The notes under the pieces: generated by a model
The model's input: only the letters and a program-made list of their open reading frames with translations
What the model was told of the DNA's origin: nothing
The model's database searches: none
Part shown: positions 36,001 through 48,100 of the stretch, in pieces
How positions within the stretch are numbered: position 1 is the stretch's first letter
How the letters are laid out: each line of letters starts with the position of its first letter
Source of the DNA: Eunapius fragilis
Lineage: Eukaryota > Porifera > Demospongiae > Spongillida > Spongillidae
Direction of reading: 5' to 3'
DNA length: 64,000 nt
NCBI GenBank assembly: GCA_963681505.1
Contig: OY811991.1
Location: 62,001-126,000, forward strand
Program-made: the position numbers and the translations under genes

Positions 36001-39000
36001 GTCAAGTATGTCATGATGTATGACTCCCGCAGGAGTCAAGTATCTCTATGCTTGACTCCTGCAGGAGTCAAGAATATCCATATGTATGACTCCTGCAGGA
36101 GTCAAGTATCTCCTTGTATGACTCCTGCAGGAGTCAAGTATGTTGGTATGTATGACTCCTGCAGGAGTCAAGTATCTCAATGTATGACTCCTGTAGGAGT
36201 CAAGTATGTTGGTATATATGACTCCTGCAGGAGTCAAGTATCTCAATGCATGACTCCTGAAGGAGTCAAGTATGTCATTATGTATGACTTCTGCAGGAGT
36301 CAAGTATCACCATGTAAGACTCCTGCAGGATTCAAGTATGGTGGTATGTATGACTCCTGCAGGAGTCATGTATCTCAATGTATGACTCCTGTAGGAGTCA
36401 AGTATGTTGGTATGTATGACTCCTGCAGGAGTCAAGTATCTCAATACATGACTCCTGCAGGAGTCAAGTATGTCATTATGTACGTCTCCTGCAGGAGTCA
36501 AGTATGTCATTATGTATGACTCCTGCAGGAGTCAAGTATCTCCATGTATGACTCCTGCACTAGTCAAGTATGTTGGTATGTATGATTCCTGCAGGAGTCA
36601 ATTATCTCAATGCATGACTCCTGCAGGAGTCAAGTATGTCATTATGTATGACTCCTGCAGGAGTCAACTATCTCCATGCATGACTCCTGCAGGAGTCAAG
36701 TATGTCATTATGTATGACTCCTGCAGGAGTCAAGTATCTCAATGTATGACTGCTGTAGGAGTCAAGTATGTTGGTATGAATGACTCCTGCAGGAGTCATG
36801 TATCTCAATGCATGACTCCTGAAGGAGTCAAGTATGTCATTATGTATGACTCCTGCAGGAGTCAAGTATCTCCATGTATGACTCCTGCAGGAGTCAAGTA
36901 TGGTGGTATGTATGACTCCTGCAGGAGTCATGTATCTCAATGTATGACTCCTGTAGGAGTCAAGTATGTTGGTATGTATGACTCCTGCAGGAGTCAAGTA
37001 TCTCAATGCATTACTCCTGCAGGAGTGAAGTATGTAATGATGTATGACTCATGCAGGAGTCAAGCATGTCATTATGTATGACTCCTGCAGGAGTCAAGTA
37101 TCTCCATGTATGACTCCTGCACTAGTCAAGTATGTTGGTATGTATGACTCCTGCAGGAGTCAATTATCTCAATGCATGACTCCTGCAGGAGTCAAGTATG
37201 TCATTATGTATGACTCCTGCAGGAGTCAAGTATCTCCATGCATGACTCCTGCAGGAGTCAAGTATGTCATAATGTATGACTCCTGCAGGAGTCAAGTATC
37301 TCCATGTATGACTCCTGCAGGAGTCAAGTATGCTAGTATGCATGACTCCTGCAGGAGTCAAGTATCTCAATGCATGACTCCTGTAGGAGTCAAGTATGTT
37401 GGTATATATGACTCCTGCAGGAGTCAAGTATCTCAATGCATGACTCCTGAAGGAGTCAAGTATGACATTATGTATGACTCCTGCAGGAGTCAAGTATCTC
37501 CATGTATGACTCCTGCAGGAGTCAAGTATGGTGGTATGTATGACTCCTGCAGGAGTCATGTATCTCAATGTATGACTCCTGTAGGAGTCAAGTATGTTGG
37601 TATGTATGACTCCTGCAGGAGTCAAGTATCTCAATGCGTGACTCCTGCAGGAATCAAGTATGTCATTATGTACGTCAACTGCAGGAGTCAAGTATGTCAT
37701 GATGTATGACTCCCGCAGGAGTCAAGTATCTCTATGCTTGACTCCTGCAGGAGTCAAGAATATCCATATGTATGACTCCTGCAGGAGTCAAGTATCTCCT
37801 TGTATGACTCTTGCAGGAGTCAAGTATGTTGGTATGTATGACTCCTGCAGGATTCAAGTATCTCAATGTATGACTCCTGTAGGAGTCAAGTATGTTGGTA
37901 TATATGACTCCTGCAGGAGTCAAGTATCTCAATGCATGACTCCTGAAGGAGTCAAAAATGTCATTATGTATGACTCCTGCAGGAGTCAAGTATCTCCTTG
38001 TATGACTCTTGCAGGAGTCAAGTATGTTGGTATGTATGACTCCTGCAGGAGTCAAGTATCTCAATGTATGACTCCTGTAGGAGTCAAGTATGTTGGTATA
38101 TATGACTCCTGCAGGAGTCAAGTATCTCAATACATGACTCCTGCAGGAGTCAAGTATGTCATTATGTACGTCTCCTGCAGGAGTCAAGTATGTCATTATG
38201 TATGACTCCTGCAGGAGTCAAGTATCTCAATGTATGACTCCTGCAGGAGTCCAATATGTCAGTATGTATGACACCTGCAGGAGTCAAGTATCCCAGTGCA
38301 TGACTCCTGTAGGAGTCAAGTATGTTGGTATGTATTACTCCCGCAGGAGTCAAGTATCTCAATGCATGACTCCTGCAGGAGTCAAGTATGTCATGATGTA
38401 TGACTCCTGCAGGAGTCAAGTATCTCTATGCATGACTCCTGCAGGAGTCAAGTATATCCATATGTATGACTCCTGCAGGAGTCAAGTATCTCCATGAATG
38501 ACTCCTGTAGAAGTCATGTATGTTGGTATGTATGACTCCAGCAGGAGTCAAGTATCTCAATGTATGACTCCTGCAGGAGTCAAGTATCTCCATGTATGAC
38601 TCCTGCAGGAGTCAAGTATCTCTATGCATGACTCCTGCAGGAGTCAAGTATATCCATATGTATGACTCCTGTAGGAGTCAAGTATCTCCATGAATGACTC
38701 CTGCAGGAGTCAAGTATGTTGGTATGTATGACTCCAGCAGGAGTCAAGTATCTCAATGTATGACTCCTGCAGGAGTCAAGTATCTGAATGCATGACTCCT
38801 GAAGGAGTCAAGTATGTCATTATGAATGACTCCTGCAGGAATCAAGTATCTCCATGTAAGACTCCTGCAGGAGTCAAGTATAGTAGTATGTATGACTCCT
38901 GCAGGAGTCATGTATCTCAATGTATGACTCCTGTAGGAGTCAAGAATGGTGGTATGTATGACTCCTGCAGGAGTCAAGTATCTCAATGCATGACTCCTGC

Positions 39001-39310
39001 AGGAGTCAAGTATGTCATGATGTATGACTCCTGCAGGAGTCAAGTATCTCCATGTATGACTCCTGCACTAGTCAAGTATGTTGGAATGTATGACTCCTGC
39101 AGGAGTCAATTATCTCAATGCATGACTCCTGCAGGAGTCAAGTATGTCATTATGTATGACTCCTGCAGGAGTCAAGTATCTCCATGCATGACTCCTGCAG
39201 GAGTCATGTATGTCATTATGTATGACTCCTGCAGGAGTCAAGTATCTCCATGTATGACTCCTGCAGGAGTCAAGTATGCTAGTATGCATGACTCCTACAG
39301 GAGTCAAGTA

Positions 39311-41490
39311 TCTCAATGTATGACTCCTCCAAGAGTCAAGTATGTCATTATGTATGACTCCTGCAGGAGTCAAGTATCTCCATGCATGACTCCTGCAGGA
39401 GTCAAGTATCTCCATGCATGACTCCTGCAGGAGTCAAGTATGTCATTATGTATGACTCCTGCAGGAGTCAAGTATCTCCATGTATGACTCCTGCAGTAGT
39501 CAATTATGTTGGTATGTATGAAGCCTGCAGGAGTCAATTATCTGAATGCATGACTCCTGCAGGAGTCAAGTATGTCATTATGTATGACTCCTGCAGGAGT
39601 CCAGTATCTCCATGTATGACTCCTGCAGGAGTCAAGTATGTTGGTATGTATGACTCCTGCAGGAGTCAAGTATCTCAATGTATGACTGCTGTAGGAGTCA
39701 AGTATGTTGGTATATATGACTCCTGCAGGAGTCAAGTATCTCAATGCATGACTCCTGAAGGAGTCAAGTATGTCATTATGTATGACTCCTGCAGGAGTCA
39801 AGTATCTCCATGTATGACTCCTGTAGGAGTCAAGTATGGTGGTATGTATGACTCCTGCAGGAGTCATGTATCTCAATGTATGACTCCTGTAGGAGTCAAG
39901 TATTTTGGTATGTATGACTCCTGCAGGAGTCAAGTATCTCAATGCATGACTCCTGCAGGAGTCAAGTATGTCATTATGTACGTCTCCTGCAGGAGTCAAG
40001 TATGTCATGATGTATGACTCCTGCAGGAGTCAAGTATCTCTATGCTTGACTCCTGCAGGAGTCAAGTATATCCATATGAATGACTCCTGCAGGAGTCAAG
40101 TATCTCCATGTATGACTCCTGCAGGAGTCAAGTAGGTTGGTATGTATGACTCCTGCAGGTGTCAAGTATCTCAATGTATGACTCCTCCAGGAGTCAAGTA
40201 TGTCATTATGTATGACTCCTGCAGGAGTCAAGTATCTCCATGCATGACTCCTGCAGGAGTCAAGTATCTCCATGCATGACTCCTGCAGGAGTCAAGTATG
40301 TTGGTATGTATGACTCCTGCAGGAGTCAAGTATCTCAATGTATGACTCCTGCAGGAGTCCAGTATGTCAGTATGTATGACACCTGCAGGAGTCAAGTATC
40401 CCAATGCATGACTCCTGTAGGAGTCAAGTACGTTGATATGTATTACTCCCGCAGGAGTCAAGTATCTCAATGCATGACTCCTGCAGGAGTCAAGTATGTC
40501 ATGATGTATGACTCCTGCAGGAGTCAAGTATCTCCGTATGTATGACTCCTGCAGGAGTCAAGTATCTCCATGAATGACTCCTACAGGAGTCAAGTATGTT
40601 GGTATGTATGACTCCAGCAGGAGTCAAGTATCTCAATGTATGACTCCTGCAGGAGTCAAGTATCTCCATGTATGACTCCTGCAGGAGTCAAGTATCTCTA
40701 TGCATGACTCCTGCAGGAGTCAAGTATATCCATATGTATGACTCCTGTAGGAGTCAAGTATCTCCATGAATGACTCCTGCAGGAGTCAAGTATGTTGGTA
40801 TGTATGACTCCAGCAGGAGTCAAGTATCTCAATGTATGACTCCTGCAGGAGTCAAGTATCTCCATGTATGACTCCTGCAGGAGTCAAGTATCTCAATGCA
40901 TGACTCCTGTAGGAGTCAAGTATGTCATGATGTATGACTCCTGCAGGAGTCAAGTATCTCCGTATGTATGACTCCTGCAGGAGTCAAGTATCTCCATGAA
41001 TGACTCCTGCAGGAGTCAAGTATGTTGGTATGTATGACTCCAGCAGGAGTCAAGTATCTCAATGTATGACTCCTGCAGGAGTCAAGTATCTCCATGTATG
41101 ACTCCTGCAGGAGTCAAGTATCTCTATGCATGACTCCTGCAGGAGTCAAGTATATCCATATGTATGACTCCTGTAGGAGTCAAGTATCTCCATGAATGAC
41201 TCCTGCAGGAGTCAAGTATGTTGGTATGTATGACTCCAGCAGGAGTCAAGTATCTCTATGCATGACTCCTGCAGGAGTCAAGTATATCCATCTGTATGAC
41301 TCCTGTAGGAGTCAAGTATCTCCATGAATGACTCCTGCAGGAGTCAAGTATGTTGGTATGTATGACTCCAGCAGGAGTCAAGTATCTCAATGTATGACTC
41401 CTGCAGGAGTCATGTATCTGAATGCATGACTCCTGAAGGAGTCAAGTATGTCATTATGAATGACTCCTGCAGGAATCAAGTATCTCCATG
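39311..41490. repeat. Second copy of the 2.18-kb segment
   Basis: This partners 21890-24069 at offset 17,421. Its right edge at 41490 joins directly to a different imported piece (41491-42195), so the right end of the minisatellite is a mosaic of copied blocks. Confidence 0.85.
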
Positions 41491-42195
41491 CATGACTCCT
41501 GCAGGAGTCAAGTATGTCATAATGTATGACTCCTGCAGGAGTCAAGTATCTCCATGTATGACTCCTGCAGGAGTCAAGTATGCTAGTATGCATGACTCCT
41601 GCAGGAGTCAAGTATCTCAATGCATGACTCCTGTAGGAGTCAAGTATGTTGGTATATATGACTCCTGCAGGAGTCAAGTATCTCAATGCATGACTCCTGA
41701 AGGAGTCAAGTATGACATTATGTATGACTCCTGCAGGAGTCAAGTATCTCCATGTATGACTCCTGCAGGAGTCAAGTATGGTGGTATGTATGACTCCTGC
41801 AGGAGTCATGTATCTCAATGTATGACTCCTGTAGGAGTCAAGTATGTTGGTATGTATGACTCCTGCAGGAGTCAAGTATCTCAATGCGTGACTCCTGCAG
41901 GAATCAAGTATGTCATTATGTACGTCAACTGCAGGAGTCAAGTATGTCATGATGTATGACTCCCGCAGGAGTCAAGTATCTCTATGCTTGACTCCTGCAG
42001 GAGTCAAGAATATCCATATGTATGACTCCTGCAGGAGTCAAGTATCTCCTTGTATGACTCTTGCAGGAGTCAAGTATGTTGGTATGTATGACTCCTGCAG
42101 GAGTCAAGTATCTCAATGTATGACTCCTGTAGGAGTCAAGTATGTTGGTATATATGACTCCTGCAGGAGTCAAGTATCTCAATGCATGACTCCTG
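41491..42195. repeat. Terminal 705-bp copy of 37241-37945
   Basis: Variant units here match 37241-37945 at a constant offset of 4,250 bases, for example TGTCATAATG at 37266 and 41516. The copy is cut at GACTCCTG (42195), mid-palindrome, where inverted 185-bp satellite starts. Confidence 0.85.
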
Positions 42196-45100
42196 TTGGA
42201 ACATAGCCAATTTTCTCCCATAGAAATGTATGGGAGGGAACCACTAATCTATTTGAATGTTACAGCCAAACCAATGAGCTGATTATAGAGGAGGCATTAT
42301 TTGTAAAAGAATACAGGTTACTCGTTCGTTCCATGAAGTAGGATCGCAACTCCACTAGTTTGTAAAATTAACACCTTGGTGGGAAGATAGCCAATTTTCT
42401 CCCATAGAAATGTATGGGTTGGAACCGCTAATCTATTTGCATCGTACAGCCAAACCAACGAGCTGAATATATAGGAGGCATTACTTAGAGAAAAAAAACA
42501 GGTTACTCGTTCGTTCCATGAATACATTTAGCAACTCCACTAGTTTGTTAATTTAACACCGTGGTTGGAACATAGCCAATTTTCTCCCATAGAAATGTAT
42601 GGGAAGGAACCACTAATCTATTTGCATCGTACAGCCAAACCAATGAGCTGAAAATATAGGAGGCATTATTTAGAGAAAGAAAACTGGTTACTCGTTCGTT
42701 CCATGAATACATATCGCAACTCCACTAGTTTGTTAAATTAACACCTTGGTTGGAACATAGCCAATTTTCTCCCATAGAAATGTATGGGAGGGAACCACTA
42801 ATCTATTTTAATGGTACAGCCAAACCAATATGCTGAATATATAGGAGGCATTATTGAGAGAAAGAAAACAGGTTACTCGTTCGTTCCATGAATACATATC
42901 GCAACTCCACTAGCTTGTTTTATAAACACCTTGGATGGAACATAGCCAATTTTCTCCCATAGAAATGTATGGGAGGGAACCACTAATCTATTTGAATGGT
43001 ACAGCCAAACCAATGAGCTGATTATAGAGGAGGCATTATTTTGTAAAAGAAAACAGGTTACTCGTTCGTTCCATGAATACATATCGCAACTCCACTAGTT
43101 TGTTAAATTAACACCTTGGTTGGAACATAGCCAATTTTCTCCCATAGAAATGTATGGGAGGGAACCACTAATCTATTTTAATGGTACAGCCAAACCAATA
43201 TGCTGAATATATAGGAGGCATTATTTAGAGAAAGAAAACAGGTTACTCGTTCGTTCCATGAATACATATCGCAACTCCACTAGTTTGTTTTATAAACACC
43301 TTGGATGGAACATAGCCAATTTTCTCCCATAGAAATGTATGGGAGGGAACCACTAATCTATTTGAATGGTACAGCCAAACCAATGAGCTGATTATAGAGG
43401 AGGCATTATTTTGTAAAAGAAAACAGGTTACTCGTTCGTTCCAAGAAGTAGGATCGCAACTCCACTAGTTTTTTAAATTAACACCTTGGTGGGAAGATAG
43501 CCAATTTTCTCCCATAGAAATGTATGGGAGGAACCACTAATCTATTTGAATGGTACAGCCAAACCAATGAGCTGAATATATAAGAGGCATTATTTAGAGA
43601 AAGAAAACAGGTTACTCGTTCGTTCCATGAATACATATCGCAACTCCACTAGTTTGTTAAATAAACACCTTGGATGGAACATAGCCAATTTTCTCCCATA
43701 GAAATGTACGGGAGGGAACCACTAATCTATTTGAATGGTACAGCCAAACCAATGAGCTGATTATGGAGGAGGCATTACTTTGTAAAAGAAAACAGGTTAC
43801 TCGTTCGTTCCATGAATACATATCGCAACTCCACTAGTTTGTTAAATTAACACCTTGATTAGAACATAGGCAATTTTCTCCCATAGAAATGTATGGGAGG
43901 GAACCACTAATCTATTTGAATGGTACAGCCAAACCAATGAGCTGATTATAGAGGAGGCATTATTTTGTAAAAGAAAACAGGTTACTCGTTCGTTCCATGA
44001 TCGAAGTAGGATCGCAACTCCACTAGTTTTTTAAATTAACACCTTGGTTGGAACATAGCCAATTTTCTCCCATAGAAATGTATGGGAGGGAACCACTAAT
44101 CTATTTGCATCGTACAGCCAAACCAATGAGCTGAATATATAGGAGGCATTATTTAGAGACAGAAAACAGGTTACTCGTTCGTTCCATGAAGTAGGATCGC
44201 AACTCCACTAGTTTGTTAAATTAACACCTTGGTTGGAACATAGCCAATTTTCTCCCATAGAAATGTATGGGAGGGAACCACTAATCTATTTGCATCGTAC
44301 AGCCAAACCAATGAGCTGAATATATAGGAGGCATAATTGAGAGACAGAAAACAGGTTGCTCGTTCGTTCCATGAAATAGGATCGCAACTCCACTAGTTTG
44401 TTAAATTAACACCTTGGTTGGAACATAGCCAATTTTCTTCCAATAGAAATGTATGGGAGGGAACCACTTATCTATTTGAATCGTACAGCCAAACCAATGA
44501 GCTGAATATATAGGAGGCATTAATTAGAGAAAGAAAACAGGTTACTCGTTCGTCCCATGAATACATATCGCAACTCCACTAGTATGTTATAATAACACCT
44601 TGGTTGGAACATAGCCAATTTTCTCCCATAGAAATGTATGGGAGGGAACCACTAATCTATTTGAATGTTACAGCCAAACCAATGAGCTGATTATAGAGGA
44701 GGCATTATTTTGTAAAAGAATACAGGTTACTCGTTCGTTCCATGAAGTAGGATCGCAACTCCACTAGTTTGTAAAATTAACACCTTGGTGGGAAGATAGC
44801 CAATTTTCTCCCATAGAAATGTATGGGTTGGAACCGCTAATCTATTTGCATCGTACAGCCAAACCAACGAGCTGAATATATAGGAGGCATTACTTAGAGA
44901 AAAAAAACAGGTTACACGTTCGTTCCATGAATACATTTAGCAACTCCACTAGTTTGTTAATTTAACACCGTGGTTGGAACATAGCCAATTTTCTCCCATA
45001 GAAATGTATGGGAGGGAACCACTAATCTATTTGCATCGTACAGCCAAACCAATGAGCTGAAAATATAGGAGGCATTATTTTGAGAAAGAAAACTGGTTAC

Positions 45101-48100
45101 TCGTTCGTTCCATGAATACATATCGCAACTCCACTAGTTTGTTAAATTAACACCTTGGTTGGAACATAGCCAATTTTCTCCCATAGAAATGTATGGGAGG
45201 GAACCACTAATCTATTTTAATGGTACAGCCAAACCAATATGCTGAATATATAGGAGGCATTATTTAGAGAAAGAAAACAGGTTACTCGTTCGTTCCATGA
45301 AGTAGGATCGAAACTCCACTAGTTTGTTAAATTAACACCTTGGTTAGAACATAGCCAATTTTCTCCCATAGAAATGTATGGGAGGGAACCACTAATCTAT
45401 TTGAATGGTACAGCCAAACCAATGAGCTGATTATAGAGGAGGCATTATTTTGTAAAAGAAAACAGGTTACTCGTTCGTTCCATGAATACATATAGCAACT
45501 CCACTAGTTTTTTAAATTAACACCTTGGTGGGAAGATAGCCAATTTTCTCACATAGAAATGTATTGGAGGAACCACTAATCTATTTGTATGGTACAGCCA
45601 AACCAATGAGCTGATTATAGAGGAGGCATTATTTTGTAAAAGAAAACAGGTTACTCGTTCGTTCCATGAAGTAGGATCGCAACTCCACTAGTTTTTTAAA
45701 TTAACACCTTGGTTGGAACATAGCCAATTTTCTCCCATAGAAATGTATGGGAGGGAACCACTAATCTATTTGCATCGTACAGCCAAACCAATGAGCTGAA
45801 TATATAGGAGGCATTATTTAGAGACAGAAAACAGGTTACTCGTTCGTTCCATGAAGTAGGATCGCAACTCCACTAGTTTGTTAAATTAACACCTTGGTTG
45901 GAACATAGCCAATTTTCTCCCAAAGAAATGTATGGGAGGGAACCTCTAATCTATTTGCATCGTACAGCCAAACCAATGAGCTGAATATATAGGAGGCATT
46001 ATTTAGAGACAGAAAACAGGTTGCTCGTTCGTTCCATGAAATTGGATCGCAACTCCACTAGTTTGTTAAATTAACACCTTCGTTGGAACATTGCCAATTT
46101 TCTCCCATAGAAATGTATGGGAGGGAACCACTAATCTATTTGAATCGTACAGCCAAACCAATGAGCTGAATATATAGGAGGCATTAATTAGAGAAAGAAA
46201 ACAGGTTACTCGTTCGTCCCATGAATACATATCGCAACTCCACTAGTATGTTAAAATAACACCTTGGTTGGAACATAGCCAATTTTCCCCCATAGAAATG
46301 TATGGGAGGGAACCACTAATCTATTTGAATGTTACAGCCAAACCAATGAGCTGATTATAGAGGAGGCATTATTTTGTAAAAGAATACAGGTTACTCGTTC
46401 GTTCCATGAAGTAGGATCGCAACTCCACTAGTTTGTAAAATTAACACCTTGGTGGGAAGATAGCCAATTTTCTCCCATAGAAATGTATGGGTTGGAACCG
46501 CTAATCTATTTGCATCGTACAGCCAAACCAACGAGCTGAATATATAGGAGGCATTACTTAGAGAAAAAAAACAGGTTACTCGTTCGTTCCATGAATACAT
46601 TTAGCAACTCCACTAGTTTGTTAATTTAACACCGTGGTTGGAACATAGCCAATTTTCTCCCATAGAAATGTATGGGAAGGAACCACTAATCTATTTGCAT
46701 CGTACAGCCAAACCAATGAGCTGAAAATATAGGAGGCATTATTTAGAGAAAGAAAACTGGTTACTCGTTCGTTCCATGAATACACATCGCAACTCCACTA
46801 GTTTGTTAAATTAACAACTTGGTTGGAACATAGCCAATTTTCTCCCATAGAAATGTATGGGAGGGAACCACTAATCTATTTTAATGGTACAGCCAAACCA
46901 ATATGCTGAATATATAGGAGGCATTATTTAGAGAAAGAAAACAGGTTACTCGTTCGTTCCATGAAGTAGGATCGCAACTCCACTAGTTTGTTAAATTAAC
47001 ACCTTGGTTAGAACATAGCCAATTTTCTCCCATAGAAATGTATGGGAGGGAACCACTAATCTATTTGAATGGTACAGCCAAACCAATGAGCTGATTATAG
47101 AGGAGGCATTATTTTGTAAAAGAAAACAGGTTACTCGTTCGTTCCATGAATACATATAGCAACTCCACTAGTTTTTTAAATTAACACCTTGGTGGGAAGA
47201 TAGCCAATTTTCTACCATAGAAATGTATGGGAGGAACCACTAATCTATTTGAATGGTACAGCCAAACCAATGAGCTGATTATAGAGGAGGCATTATTTTG
47301 TAAAAGAAAACAGGTTACTCGTTCGTTCCATGAAGTAGCATCGCAACTCCACTAGTTTTTAAAATTAACACCTTGGTTGGAACATAGCCAATTTTCTCCC
47401 ATAGAAATGTATGGGAGGGAACCACTAATCTATTTGCATCGTACAGCCAAACCAATGAGCTGAATATATAGGAGGCATTATTTAGAGACAGAAAACAGGT
47501 TACTCGTTCGTTCCATGAAGTAGGATCGCAACTCCACTAGTTTGTTAAATTAACACCTTGGTTGGAACATAGCCAATTTTCTCCCATAGAAATGTATGGG
47601 AGGGAACCACTAATCTATTTGAATCGTACAGCCAAACCAATGAGCTGAATATATAGGAGGCATTAATTAGAGAAAGAAAACAGGTTACTCGTTCGTCCCA
47701 TGAATACATATCGCAACTCCACTAGTATGTTAAAATAACACCTTGGTTGGAACATAGCCAATTTTCTCCCATAGAAATGTATGTGAGGGAACCACTAATC
47801 TATTTGAATGTTACAGCCAAACCAATGAGCTGATTATAGAGGAGGCATTATTTTGTAAAAGAATACAGGTTACTCGTTCGTTCCATGAAGTAGGATCGCA
47901 ACTCTACTAGTTTGTTAAATTAACACCTTGGTTGGAACATAGCCAATTTTCTCCCATAGAAATGTATGGGTTGGAACCGCTAATCTATTTGCATCGTACA
48001 GCCAAACCAACGAGCTGAATATATAGGAGGCATTACTTAGAGAAAAAAAACAGGTTACTCGTTCGTTCCATGAATACATTTAGCAACTCCACTAGTTTGT

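Larger units (their letters stand above)
13461..42195. repeat. 28.7-kb palindromic 32/34-bp minisatellite
   Basis: Every unit carries the exact or near-exact 18-base palindrome TGACTCCTGCAGGAGTCA (first copy 13468-13485), then AGTAT and a linker of 8 or 10 bases. Linkers come from a small vocabulary: 8-base forms such as CTCCATGT, CTCAATGC and CTCTATGC, and 10-base forms such as GTCATTATGT, GTTGGTATGT, GGTGGTATGT and ATCCATATGT. Units of 32 and 34 bases mostly alternate, giving a 66-base dimer. At about 33 bases per unit there are roughly 870 copies. Most open frames in it are repetitions of a 22-codon unit on either strand. Nested duplications of 0.9 to 3.2 kb build the array. I see no unique DNA inside it. 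Confidence 0.98.

Noticed and set aside
13461-42195. CRISPR array (short palindromic repeats with variable spacers)
   Set aside because: Spacers are 8 or 10 bases and drawn from a small recurring set, not unique sequences of about 30 bases. There are no cas genes and the surroundings are eukaryotic.
13563-42206. Genes encoding 22-residue-repeat proteins (MYDSCRSQVSPCM type) in the minisatellite
   Set aside because: Both strands are equally open because the 66-base dimer lacks stops. Frames end wherever two equal-length linkers meet. There are no unique N- or C-terminal regions.
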